The notes under the pieces were generated by a model. That model did not search any database. It was not told where the DNA came from and saw only the letters and a list, made by a program, of their open reading frames with translations. DNA of 64,000 nucleotides from Diplosphaera chodatii. Its lineage: Eukaryota > Chlorophyta > Trebouxiophyceae > Prasiolales > Stichococcaceae. The stretch is taken from positions 2,480,001 through 2,544,000 of the forward strand of contig JAALGY010000023.1 in NCBI GenBank assembly GCA_032358165.1. The letters run 5' to 3'. The position numbers were made by a program, and so were the translations under genes. Below, piece by piece: positions 35,669-47,386 of the stretch (the stretch's first letter is position 1; every line of letters starts with the position of its first letter).

Positions 35669-37957
35669 TTAGTTGCCTTGCTGATGCTGATGCGCCAGCG
35701 CATGGAGCAAGCCAAGGTCCTGTGCACAGTTGGAGTACAGCCGTTGACACGACTTTCAACGTGATGCTAAGCTATAAGATCCAGCTCATAGCGAAATGCA
35801 TGATTCAACCCAGCAGGCAAACATCGTACTCACCAGGTCTGCCTTCGCACCCCAGCCCCGTGTGCCATCCGAGACCGTTGGCCTGCGCACATGCATTGCG
35901 TAACACCATCACCTACCACTGCATTGTCGACATATGGACAGCAAGTTTGCCACTGCATCAAAGATAGCACCTCATCATGGGATCCTGAGCTGCCACCATG
36001 ATGCGTACCTGAAGTTCTCGTACAGCCGGTAGGCATTGCTGCCGATGTCGTCCTTCCCGTACGCTGCTGCTAGTTCACCCATCGCTTCCTGAACATCAGC
36101 GAGGTCGTCGCCAAAGGCACGGTGCAGGTATCCGCGCACCTTGTCCGGGTTCATGGCCTGCAAAATGGACAGTCGGTGGACGCGGTGTTGGAATGCCTGT
36201 CCCGCTGCTGTTCGCCGGGCATCCTGCCCATACGGCATGAGGATGCAGGTGCAGTCGGGGCCTTGCATCCACCAGCATATGAGTATGCTAGCATATGGCT
36301 GGCATACGGCCGCATACGAGGTGTTCACAAGGAACCTGCTGCAGGCTGGCTCAGCATCTCATCATCGATCAACTTGCTGGAAGTTTCTGTCGTAGGCCAG
36401 ATGGGCGCACCTGGTCGCCGCCCTCGGTGGCGCGGACGGCGTCGCCCTCCCGCACCACCTTGAGCTTCATGCCGAACACCTCCGCGCGGTCCAGCTGCGG
36501 CTCGCCCGGCTCCTGCTGCTCGTGTTCCTGTGGCGCAGGGGTTTAGAGTGGCTTGCGGATGGCGACGCTCTTGCAGCTCAGTTCCAAGTGGCAAACGTTG
36601 TTCTGACTGGCAGGCACCCGAAAAGGCCGAAGTGGCCGGAGGAACCATGGGGAGTGGCAGTGAAAATTCCCCAAATTATACAAATTTTGGAGAAATTTCA
36701 AGAATGTAGTACACTTGTTCATACTTTACTTGGACAACATCCACACGTTGCTCGTCTCTGCAAAATAACAAAACAACAAGATTTCAATTATGCAAAAAAA
36801 CTTTTAAAACTTTCGAAGTGCGGGGCACCTTGTCATCAAAGATGCCCAGGCGACGACCCTTGGACTGAGCCAGCATGCCGGACACAGCCTTGCCGAATGT
36901 CAATGCTGCGTCCTCATCGTACCTGCCAGCAGCAGGACAGGCTTCACGTAGCCCAGGCCCGACTGTACAAAATGCGACTGCAGGCGGAGTGTCGCTGCCG
37001 TGCACTGCATGTGATGTGGACACATGCATAGCGTCGAAGGGCGTACCCCTCACACTCGGCGACCACCTTGACCCATAGTGTTAGCACCGGCGCGCGGTTG
37101 ATCTTAACGACCTTGCCAGGGTGCTGCTCAGCCTCCTCCTGCAGAGCAGAGTCTGGAAGTTATTCATCGCATAAACCTTCCAACACGGCACCTGATGGAC
37201 AGGTGGACAGCTGTAACAGGTAGCTGTCGGACCCCGGGACAGATGACTGCAATGCTAAGGTCTGGCAGTCCATAGCAAACCTACATTGCAGCACCTTGGC
37301 AGCTCGGGTCTCAGACCCCTTGCCGCTCGCCCTGCCACGTTTTGCACCTGCCGGCTTGGCGTTGCCGTGGTCTGACTTGTCCAGCTTCACATCCTTCGCC
37401 TCGCTGCTGCCGCCTTTGTTGTCGTGCCGTGCGTCGTCCCCGCTGCCCTTGCCGCCGGCCTTTTCATCATCATGAGGCTTTGCATCGCCGCTGCCGCCGC
37501 CCCCCTGTCCGTCGTCATGCGGCTTGCTCTTGCCGCTACGATGGGCGTCTGCTTTGTCACCGTGCGGTTCGCGGTCGCCGCTGCCGCTGCCGCCATCTGG
37601 TTTGCTGTGATGCGCTTTGACGTCGCCGCTGGCGCCACCTTCAGTCTTGAGGCCCGTCTGCTTGGTATCCTTCTGCAGCTTCTCCTGTGGGTCCTCGCCG
37701 GTGTCCACCGCTGCGGCTACGGCGCGGGCATCGTCAGCTGCGGTATCCTGCCCCTGGTCCCGCGCTGTGGACTTGCGTGCCTCGGCTGCAGCGGCCGCTT
37801 TCTTGCCGCTCCTGCCGCCACCCTTGGTCCGCTTCAGCGGCCGCTGCTCCTCCTCCGGCTTCTCATTAGCAGGCTTGCCGCCGCCGGTCTTCCGTTTGAC
37901 GTCGACGCCTGGCAGGTCACTTAACGCCTGCTGTTGGCCAGTTCGCGTCGCCACCAT
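35669..37957 (-). CDS. Lys/Asp/His-rich protein fused to a bacterial-type domain of unknown function
   Basis: Exon 1 (37957-37295, phase 0, 221 codons) is hydrophilic and repetitive, with basic clusters (PLKRTKGGGRSGKKAAAA) that could be nuclear signals and Gly/Ser/Asp/His/Lys near-repeats (SKPHDDGQ, AKPHDDEK). Exon 2 starts at 37138: KVVKINRAPVLTLWVKVVAE. It joins in phase 2 to exon 3 (GYDEDAALTFGKAVSGMLAQ, then SKGRRLGIF), which ends at 36829. Exon 4 starts at 36527 (LDRAEVFGMKLKVVREGDAV). Exon 5 (near 36158-36010) gives NPDKVRGYLHRAFGDDLADV and a helix ending NAYRLYENFR. Exon 6 is DGTRGWGAKADL, and exon 7 DLGLLHAL... with TAA at 35669. From memory, exons 2-7 match in order a family of short bacterial hypothetical proteins (KINRAPVLTLW, AQSKGRRLGI, GWGAKG). 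Function is unknown. Intron 3 contains an AT-rich island. Confidence 0.8.
36661..36818. other. AT-rich island inside an intron
   Basis: Within the 301 bp intron at 36528-36828, about 158 bp is strikingly AT-rich compared with the GC-rich flanks. On the plus strand, opposite to the host gene, it stays open and reads like AT-biased coding sequence (ILEKFQECSTLVHTLLGQ, HPHVARLCKITKQQDFNYAK). It may be a nuclear copy of organellar DNA or a mobile-element remnant. Confidence 0.5.
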
Positions 37958-38861
37958 TGCAATCTGTTTGGAGCGTTAAGCCTCTCTGGGTCTGTCGGTC
38001 TGTCGGGTCTGCGTCAGCACGCTCAGCATGCACGCACCACGGTCGGGTCAGGTGTAACGCAAAATGCAGTTGCTCACCAGGTGCGTTGCAAAATCACAGA
38101 TCCCTTGATTTGTCGGAAGAGACAACAACTCGTAATGCTAATGACCCGACGCTTACTGCTCAGTTTCATCATATTATACCAGATCAGGTATGGCCTTGTC
38201 ATGGACCGTCGGATGTTGCCACGCCATCCAGGTGTGGTGCGCAGCATTCAAATGTGATATTGGTGCTGAGTCGGCAGAGGCCGTTCCGGAACGGCACAGA
38301 CGTCTAACACACCAAACAACACCAAACGGAGGTGAGTCCACATGTGATGATGCAGTGTCACATAATGATCAGCTGCGTCTGCATCGTGTCGGAGCGAGCA
38401 TGCTTCATTCTGCAAATTCTTGTTGCTGCATGCGGCATGCACCACTGTTCCTGTGGCGCTGCACGCTGCATCGAAGCGATCAATGTCAGTAAACATTTGC
38501 GTGAGTATTCACTAAGCCATTCACTGTGACAGGTCACGCAATAGCAGCTGCAACATTGGGGTTGCCTGCGGAGCGTCATTGCCCCACATGGCGCATGATG
38601 ACACAGGCCAGGAAGCCAGCCTGGAATGCTTCCCCTGGCGCTGACCCAGAGAAGCTCGGCGCCGGCCCACGGCATGCGGATGGGTTCGAGCCGCAAACGC
38701 CCTCGGGGTCCGAAGCACTGCGGCCACATGGTGTGTCTTAATTCTGCTGGGGTTAAAGTCAGCACTGCCTCCCTCAGCATGCCCTTGCAATCCGCCATCG
38801 TGCATGATGGTCCTCAAGAGTCACGAGTAGGCACCACGGGGGAGAAGTATTGGCATGTGGG
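37958..38861. promoter_or_regulatory. Divergent promoter region
   Basis: About 0.9 kb lies between opposite gene starts. It includes a small direct repeat (ACACCAAAC, near 38310-38327). No exon is recognised. Confidence 0.35.
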
Positions 38862-41684
38862 ATGTACCCTGCAGGTGGCAGCAGTGTGGACCTGGCGTCT
38901 GACGCCAGCGGCGGGGTGCATAGCTCAGCCGCAGGAGACAAGCAGACTCCAGGTTCATGTCATACTGCAGCACGCCTGTGTACACTAAGGTTGCAAACGT
39001 GCCATGGGAATCAGAAGGTGCATCTGCTCTGTAATCTGTGCAGGCGAAGCTTCTTCGGCTGGTGCTGGGAGCACAGCTGTGAGCAGCGACGCTCAGCCGC
39101 CTGCACCAGACAGAGGTCTATTGTACATCTCTCTCATTGTACTCGAGTGACGTGGCAGGCCTGCATAACATAGGCACCGATGGAGGAGCGAGTCATGCTG
39201 GGAATTTGATCAATGCCCGCAGTACAGGCAAGCGCTTAACAGCGCATGATGAGGCGCTGCGTCGGTGGGCTACTGCGGAGGCCGGTGATGCAGAGCACTC
39301 CTACTATGGCATGCGCCCTCTGGAGAACGACAGTCTGGGGGAGGCTGTTGCAATCGTCACCATGCTCATCTGCTTCTCGTAAGCTGCAGCCGTTGTTCTT
39401 TAATGGTTGCATCATCATGACTGTCAAGTGTACACCCCGGTCAGCGCATGGCTTTAAGCTGAGCCATGGCGCAGTATTCACTGTTGTGTCCAGTGTCCAG
39501 CCGTGTGCTGCAGCATTGGCTGCCCGTACGCAGGTGGATATATCTTGGGCCCATCATCACGTTTATGGCGCTGCCCGCTGCCATTGTGGGCCATCGTCCC
39601 TGGGCCGTGCTGTGGCTTGTCACCATGACTTTCCTGGTGCGCACATGGCAAACCATTTGTAGTGCATCTCGTAATCAATGCACTTGCATGCTTCTGCAGT
39701 GAGCGGATTGCCGGCTGCTGTCTGACTGGCTTTCTCATGACTCCTCGGGTAGCAGTCTGTGGCGCCCGTCAAGCCGGACTACGGAGCCTGGGGCCGCCAC
39801 TATGTCTGGCAAACCTGGCGCAGGCGTGCCAAAAAACCAGATCGTGGCATGCTCGCAACCACATGTCCACCCGTACACTGCTACATACAAGACTTCAAAT
39901 CTTGTGAAATCTTCAACCAATGTCTGCAGCGCTCCCTGCAACACAGGTACTTCCGACTGCGGTGGGTGACGCCACGCAAGCCGTTCCTGGCCAAGGACCG
40001 CCACTACCTCTTCCTCCACTTCCCGCACGGTAGGCAGAGGGAGTGTGTGCACCCCTGCAGAGTGCATGGCGTCAGCACATAAGCACTCCATGTTGCCTGC
40101 ATGTGCACCATGTGCTGCTGCTGTGTGTAAGGGTGTCACGAGTGGGACTACCATTGCAGGGGTGTTTCCGATGGGTTCCTTCCTCTCCATTGCGCTGACA
40201 GGCAATGAAGGTGTTACCTCATTGCAGCAGCTGCGCCTTCACACATGCCACGTATTCCCTGCCCGCTCTTTTAGTAGTGACGCTGGAAACACGTGTGGTC
40301 CTTGCAGAGTTGATGGGCATCCCGGAGCGCACAGCAGGCGCAGTTGCCACCGTCCTGCTTCACTTGCCAGGTGGGTGGCGGGCTGTCCCTCCCTCGGTTG
40401 CAGTCCTGCCCGATGGAACAGCTCGTCCTGTACTGTCTGATGGGGCAAGATACTGCTGCAGCCTTCTGGGCAACCAAAGCTTATACGGTCTCAAGTATGT
40501 GCAGGCCATTGAGCAGGAGTACTCCGTCATGCAGGGCTGCGCTACTTCATGGTCAAGATGGGCTGCCACCAGGCGGGCCGCCAGCACATGGTGGGCATGC
40601 TGCAGCGGCGCTCGGTGGGCCTCATCCCGGAGGGCATCGCCGGCCTGTTCCGTGGGGCCAACAGGTGTTCAGGCTTAGACGTGGAAATGATGCTGCCATA
40701 GATACGAAGTGATGCTACAATTGCTGCAATCTGGCCGTGCGTGCAAGACCGTCAATGGTTGTGCACTGTACCATCATGACTGCACACACCTTGCAACCAT
40801 GTTCCGCAAACCATGGCGTGCTATGCATGTTGTCAGCTGCCAGTTGCGCTGCCTGCAGGGCGCGGGAACAAGCCTACTGGAGCCCCAGGCTGGGCGTCTG
40901 CCGCATCGCGCTGCAGACCGGCACCCCTGTCGTCCCCATATACGACCTTGGCCAGTCGCAGGTGCGCCAGGCATCAGCCTTGGACACAGATGCCATTCCT
41001 GGCGCACTTCAGGTGGATCGAGCCGGAAGCAGGCAGGGCTAGCGTTACTAGTCTGTCCCGAAGAACGATGGCATGTGCACATAAGGCGTGGCAGGAATGT
41101 GTTCTTTGCTTCTTCTGTGCCTGCCCGGCTGTGCACAGTGCCCATATCATGGTGGTGCAGGTGCTGTCGTTTGCGGGGTCGGAGTGGGTGTCGCGGCGGC
41201 TGCGCGCCACGGTGGGCGCCTTCTGGGGGCGCTGGCACCTGCCGCTGCCGCACAAGACCGACATGATCATCGCCATGGGGCCTCCGATCCCCGTCAAGCA
41301 GGTTGACGGTCTGTGGATGCTGGAGTTGCTGAACGTGACTTCAATTAATATGTGCACCCATCCTCAATGAGCAATGAGGAGTCAACTGTTATACCCAAGC
41401 ATATGTCTGATTGTGGATGTGCACATCGCTCATTTTGCACATGCGCATACTGTGTCTGGTGGCTGGTGTACTGATGATCTAATAGGGTGCGGGCACCCAT
41501 TCTGGTCACACGACCTTTCTGCTTCTATCAAGCTCACCTGCTGGATCCCCTGCAGACGCCCAACCCCAGCATGCGGGAGGTGACGGCGCTGCATGCGCAG
41601 ATCCAGGACGCAGTGCTGCAGCTTTACAGCCGCCACCACCACCTGCTGCCGGAACTGGATGGGAAGGAGCTGACCTTCGTGTAG
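38862..41684 (+). CDS. DGAT2: Type 2 diacylglycerol/monoacylglycerol acyltransferase (DGAT2-like)
   Basis: DGAT2 enzymes move an acyl group from acyl-CoA to diacylglycerol at the ER, the last step of triacylglycerol synthesis. The start at 38862 (MYPAGGSSVDLASDASGG) splices in phase 1 to KRLTAHDEALRRW near 39231. Two membrane helices follow: LGEAVAIVTMLICFS, and the exon near 39536 (WIYLGPIITFMALPAAIVGH). Next come YFRLRWVTPRKPFLAKDRHY (39950) and the active-site block LFLHFPHGVFPMGSFLSIAL split by an intron at 40029; FPHG replaces the common HPHG. YFMVKMGCHQAGRQHMVGML with RRSVGLIPEGIAGLFRGANR (near 40530-40665) is the conserved PGG-like region. Then RIALQTGTPVVPIYDLGQSQ (near 40905), FAGSEWVSRR..., and HKTDMIIAMGPPIPVKQ lead to the last exon ending DGKELTFV, TAG. 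One donor after 39827 may be GC. Specificity among DGAT, MGAT and wax synthase is inferred. Confidence 0.92.
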
Positions 41685-42351
41685 ATGCGACAGCCGGCTT
41701 GGTTAGAGTTGGGGAGGCGGGGGTGGCATGTGATGCGCACAACAGACTGCAGCCCTGCCGCTGTGCGCTTTCCCTCGCACTTCATGTTGGCGCTGGACAG
41801 CAGGTAGCTGTCCAGGGTCCAGAAGGATTGGGCACAGTTGCCCTGCTTGGCAATAGACAGGAGCAGCAATGCAGCCATGCACATGACACACATAATGTGA
41901 CAGCATGATGTTGCAATTGTATCATATGGCAGCAGTGCAGTGTTGCTGGGGTTACAGGTAGCATGCATGTTTTGGGATGATTCAGGGCGGCCAAGGCGTT
42001 TGGTTTGTCGATGTTGCCTCGGTCGCGCCGCTCAGATTATCAACTTCGTGATGGCGGGTTCAGGAACTCAGATTGTTGCTTTGTGCTGTCATAGTGCTGA
42101 GTGAGGTCGAGTTGTTGAGGCAAGCATGGTTTGAGGTCATAGGCAGTTTCTGATTGCAGCGTTGAAGCGGGTTGTGCAGACGGTGCTTGTCATCTTTCAA
42201 ACTGTCCTGAGTTGCCAGTTCTTAGAAGCGTCAAGCAGAGGCAATAATATGCCACCATTGCATCTTTACAGCAGTGGCTGGGGTTGCTCAATGTTCTCCG
42301 TTGCAGCGCAGCAGACCTGCTCATGCCCGCTGACAAACCTCACTGCCAACA
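41685..42351. other. Convergent 3' intergenic region
   Basis: This 667 bp lies between two converging stops and presumably holds both 3' UTRs. No gene or repeat is seen. Confidence 0.35.
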
Positions 42352-45300
42352 TCACGTCCGTTTCCTGAACTTGGCAATGAAGAAGCCGGGCGTGTCCCTG
42401 GGGCCTGCGGGGTCAAAGCGCTGCACCAGGCGCGCCTCGGCCTCCGACAGCCCCCGGCCCACCAGCTGCGCAGCTGTTTGCGACGACGCTGCCGACGCCG
42501 CCGCCAGCACATCGCCTGATGTGCCAGACACCGCGGCTGCGCTCTCACAGGGCCCGACCAGCCCGGCGCCGCCGATGTAGGGTGTGTGCGGCACCAGCTC
42601 CAGCGATGGGTGGGTGTCGAGAGTATACCGCACGTTCGCCTCATTCTCCCCTGTTGCATGACACGCCTTCAGGAGCTCAGCCATGTCATCAGCGATGACC
42701 ATGGCAGCCCCGTGACTGAGGTGTCAGAGTAGCATCAGCATCAGGCAGCAGAACGTCCATACTCTGGTGCCCCGACAAAACCTCGTCGCCACCTGGGTTG
42801 ATGGTGCACGTCGAGTACACCAGGTGGCCACCGGGTTTCATGAGCCCCGCCGCAGCGTCAATCAGCCGCCGCTGTTGCTGAGCCGCCTGCGCTGCAGCCC
42901 AGCATTCAGGTCAGAGCGTCAGGTTGCCGATGTGGGGCTGCAGCACTTCGTTTCATTATGGGGTCGCCAGCACCCAAGCTGCACGTACGCCACACCCTTG
43001 TCGCCCTCCATGCAATTAACCTGACGTCGCTGGTTTCAATCATGCGCGAAACAGCCAGAAGCGGCGCAACCTGCCTGTGCAAGCTCGTGCAGCGGGATGC
43101 GGTGCACGAGGCGCGGCCGGAGCCCAAGCCCCGAGCACGGCCCGTCCAGCAGCACCGCGTCAAAGCTCGCCGGCGGGAACCCCCTGCATCACCGCCAACT
43201 TGACATCAGACGTGCAGCCCGTAGTCACGGACGCAGGCTGCATGTTGCAACCATGCTGCTGCAATGTGCCAGTGCAATGCTCTGTACAGGCGTCAGGCAT
43301 AGGACGCAGCAAACAGCACATGCCTGATGCTGGGCTCTGGCGCTGCGCCCAGCAGCAGCGGCGGCGGCTGGAGGCCCCTCACCCGCATGGCCGCCAGCTT
43401 GCGCTCCCGCCTCGCCCGCTGCCGCTCATTCTCCGCGGCCAGCTGCACCGGCGCTTGTGCAGCCAATGGTGCCGCCGCTTCGGGCGGAGCTGCTGCAGAT
43501 GCCACTGTCCCATTCATGTGGCCATGCGGTGCCGCATGGCTGTGCTGCTCTGCTGCCTGCGAGCCTGTGGCATCAGGCGCGCTGCCATTGGTGGCCACTG
43601 CAACAGCCTCTGCATCTGTGGCGCCGTTGTTGCTGGACACAGCTGGCGCCGCGCCGTTGCAGCTGCTGGGACCAGCTGCTGAGCGCAGCACCGCTTTCGT
43701 CGAGTCCATGCGGTGCACTTGGATGCAGGTCAGGCCGAACTCCTCCGCCATCGCCCTGATGCCTGGCACCTGCACATACGAGGAAAAGTAGGTGCTCGGC
43801 GGCACAGCAAGCGGCACCATGGTTCCATTGCTACACCAAGCCTATGTGCCTCAACATCCTATGCAGTAGCTAGCTGTTCTGCTGACGCGCCAACAGTTCA
43901 ACATGACAACAGAAGCGCCACTGGGGGGCACCAGTTGCCCCGGCGCTGCCACTTCCTCTACGAGCGTGCAGACCGATACTGGCATGACCAGCAGCACACT
44001 GACAGGCTCACCTTGTTGGCGGAGCGCTCCAGGGCGACCAGCGTGCCATGGTCGCCCATGAGCTGCGCCAGGGCGGTCGCCTTGCCGCCGGGCGCGGCGC
44101 ACAGGTCCACCACCCTGCTCCCCGGCTGTGGGTCCAGCGCCTGTTGGTGCAAGCCCGTGAGGTCAGACGGTAAAGTAGACACGGCGCATGCTGCACTCCG
44201 TGGCCTCGAGCTGTCCAGCGCCCCGGCTCCGCTTGGGCGCGGGTTGTGCGCCGCACACGAGTGCAGATTGGTAGAAGCGAAGGCTGGTCTTGGCACACTA
44301 ACATCGTGTGTCCCTTTGCACGACAGGAGCACACCTGCCCACCTGCGCGGCGACGACGCTGGCCAGATTCTGCAGCATCACCTCCCCGCGTAGAACCCCT
44401 GCAGCATGGCAGCACCACATGCGGGGTCACTCATGTACAGCATTGACCAGTTGATGCAGCACTGCATTGGCAGGTGTTGCCGCAAAGATCATGACAGCAT
44501 GCTGCTCCGTGCAACCCCTCACCGTCACAGGACATATTCGCATACACCCGCTGCAGCATCTGCACGCCAAGGCCGCTGCGGGCGCTGAAAAGGTCGCCCC
44601 GTGACAGCATGGCCCGCCCCAGCCCAATGTGCAGCCGCCGCCTGATGGAACACAGATGAGAAACTATGCCATCCCGTTTTTCAGGAGTAGCTCTGCCGCA
44701 ATACAGAGTTGCAGGTGGCCACTGAGCTGTGCAGTACCATCGCCTGTGCATGAGCAGCCAGTCGGTTGACCACAGTCTGGACGTTCGGCATCTGCCTCAC
44801 CTGTCAGGCAGGCCTGGCACTTCCGCGCCGCGCTGCAGCGTGGTGCCCCTGGTGATGCCCAGCGCAGCGCTGCCTGGCGGCTCCACCGCCACCGTCACCT
44901 AGCACAGACTGGTCACCTCGACGTCGACAACCATTTGAGCAGTCGTCGCCACATTGTGCATTTGCACAGCTGCGCCTTGAACGACATGCAAAGCTGCCTG
45001 TTGAGCAGCTTCTCGTGATGCCTTTGGCTCTTTGTCCTCAAGCATGCGATCCATCGCCATGAGAATTACAGTGTCATCACACGAGGGGCGGTCTCGAAAT
45101 GAGACGCTCACCGCCACCAGGTCACCCGCCTCCAGGCCGGCGCTGGCGGCGAGGCAGCCGGGCACGTACGGCTGCGCGCCCCGCAGCACCGCCTCGCCCG
45201 CCTTGCGGCTCACCACCACCTCCCTGCCGCCTGCAGCCACGGAGACACGGGTCCACCGGAGCGAGCAGGGGACTTGCTCCTGCTGAGGCCTCCATGCCCC

Positions 45301-45951
45301 ATGTAAATCACTTTCAGATTGCTAGTGCACAACATGCTTGCACGTCATGCTGGGATACGGAATCTGTATGAGCCATTGCAACACCGACCTGCGGCGGAGT
45401 AGTCGATGGCGTGCGGACCGCTGCCAGGCACGATCACGACGCCCGGCACATCCGGCAGCGTGCGCGGCTGCGCACCTCCGCAGTCCAGCACGGCAGCGTA
45501 GTCTGGGCCGAGCGCCGCCGGCAGCCGCTCAATGACGGACTGCACACGTCGAGACTTGTTGTCGTCAGGGCAACACGGAGCGTCTCGGTGTCGAACCTCA
45601 CAGCCGACCCGCCGGCAGCGGAGGAGCGTGTGCGCTCAGCACGCGATGGCATGTGAGGCTGACCGAAAACACCACCCAAAGGTTGTGCAACGTTCGGAGG
45701 TTGAGTCATCCTATGCCAGGCTAGCACTGGGTTGTGTTGCACATGACCTCTGTGGGGTGGCACCACACCTGTGTTGTGGTGCGCAGCGGGTTGACCCGCA
45801 GGCAGCCGCCCAGCGGCGGCCGCAGCAGCTCAGCAGCCATGCGGGCGAAGTGTTCCCGGCCAAACGCCGCCTCGAAGTACGCGCGGACACCGGCGTCCCA
45901 GTCCTCGACTGGGTCGTATGTGGGCTGCATGGCGGTTGGCTGCTGGCTCAT
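42352..45951 (-). CDS. NSUN6: NSUN6-like RNA cytosine-5 methyltransferase with PUA domain
   Basis: NSUN6 methylates cytosine in tRNA acceptor stems, and some mRNAs, using S-adenosylmethionine. The start at 45951 gives YDPVEDWDAGVRAYFEAAFG and GGCLRVNPLRTT. The next exon (near 45543) has DCGGAQPRTLPDVPGVVIVP. The PUA domain follows: GGREVVVSRKAGEAVLRGAQ (near 45240) to GLEAGDLVAVSVSF. Then RRLHIGLGRAMLSR and YANMSC, VLRGEVMLQNLASVVAAQ, and the SAM-binding exon LDPQPGSRVVDLCAAPGGKA with LVALERSANK (44140-44010). VHRMDSTKAVLRSAA precedes a low-complexity insert of about 90 residues. Both catalytic cysteine motifs are present: LLDGPCSGLG (near 43150) and LVYSTCTINPGG (near 42810). The last exon ends GFFIAKFRKRT, TGA at 42352. 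One intron after HELAQ appears to use a GC donor. A second Ala/Ser-rich insert lies near the C-terminus. Confidence 0.93.
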
Positions 45952-46551
45952 GATGCGTGTCTGATCATCAGCACGTCGTTGGGCGCCCAAGACCTTGCTT
46001 GCTCCACCCTGACAGCTTATCAGCAAGGATACAGCCTCTACTTGTACTCGGTGATGTAGGCAAGCCATACACTGGCGCCAAATGCTGCAATGGCGCTGCC
46101 ACTGCCTGCACGGCGGGGCTCACCAACGGACCAACCCTGTTTAGCATAACCACAGATGTGCATCACTTGCCTCCTTCCCTGATCCACTGAAAACGGTGTG
46201 GTGATGCATGCGACATTGTGCAGGGACTGGCAGAGCCTGACCAGCAACTGAGCATGGCATAGCGCAGCCGTTTAGGGTTTGTCACCTGCCCTGTAGCAGA
46301 TTGGGGCTCTGATTGGAAGCTGGCCAAGTGCATTTCCCCACATATTGCATTCTTACGGGACATCCTGATCTGCTCGATCGCAACAACAGTCAACATGGCA
46401 ATGCGAAAGGTGCTGCCGCTGTGCGCCCGTTTGGCGGATGTGACCACGATGTCCACAGGGTAGGCATCCAGTGCAGGTTGTGATCGAGTGCTGCAGGGGT
46501 GCACTTGCTACATGCAAGTATGCTAAAATCATCTGCAAGATTTACGTTCCA
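45952..46551. promoter_or_regulatory. Divergent promoter region
   Basis: 600 bp upstream of the NSUN6-like gene and of a doubtful plus-strand gene. No recognisable motif or repeat was found. Confidence 0.3.
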
Positions 46552-47386
46552 ATGGACGAGCACCCCGGCACGCTTGTTGGCGATGGTAGTATGCATGCGC
46601 AGCTGATGAAAGCAGTGGCTCTGATCGCTGCGGAGCTAACAACGGTCTGCGTTGGCATATGCAGGTTGGCTCTCAGCAGAACCGCCACTCAGGTGACAGC
46701 AGGGTCCGCTGCAGCGGTCTGCATTGGCCGCCACCACTTCGCAACCAGTGGCGAGGGCGCAAGCTTGCGGCAAAGCGCAGATCAGCACCTGCAGGCACGC
46801 CTGATATCCTTGAACACTGCAGCCTCAGATCGATCTCCGTCCTCGATCCACTGTGTTCGTTACCCGTGCGACGTCCACGGACCGTGCTGCCGGGCGCCTA
46901 CTGAAATCCCTGCTTACGTGGCAAGCCGCTGCACACCTAGCGCTCCTGATCTCGATTCCTCACATGCACTGCAGGAAGGTGGGCCGGAAGAGCGACCGGT
47001 CCCCGACAGCACGGCAATCAACCAGCAGGCGCCGCTGTCCTCTGACGACAAGGGCGAGCCCCAAGTCGGCAAGGTGTGAAGTGTCCTGCCGTGCTGTGCC
47101 AATGGTCTTGCCAGACGATTGGTGCATCGGTGCAGCACATGCTGACAGCCTGCAACGCGTGCCAGGTTTCGACACCAGATGGCGATGACGAAGGCAGCCC
47201 CAGGGTGTCATCCGTAGATGTCGAGTCGGATGATGTGGTAAGGCGGCTGCGCTTGATCGTGTGCTTGCTGTGAACTGTGTGCTCCGTGACACGGATCTGG
47301 TTGACGACTGTGTTCACTGATTTTGTTTGGGCTCTGATGATACACCTGTGCTGCAGGTCCCAAATCTCCAGACGCCAAAGGAGTAA
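46552..47386 (+). CDS. Possible small acidic protein, unknown family
   Basis: A tentative model built only from splice-compatible phase-0 exons. ATG at 46552 gives MDEHPGTLVGDGSMHAQLMK to a GTCTGC donor at 46645. A short exon from 46665 (VGSQQNRHSGDSR) follows, then one from about 46975 (EERPVPDSTAINQQAPLSSD), one near 47168 (STPDGDDEGSPRVSSVDVES), and a last one ending VPNLQTPKE with TAA at 47384. The product would be about 110 residues, acidic and hydrophilic, with no domain recognised. Each acceptor reads CAG, but without a family match this could be a long non-coding transcript or chance. Confidence 0.35.

Noticed and set aside
38676..38700. tRNA-like GGGTTCGAGCC
   Set aside because: The stem mispairs at the second position and no cloverleaf fits.
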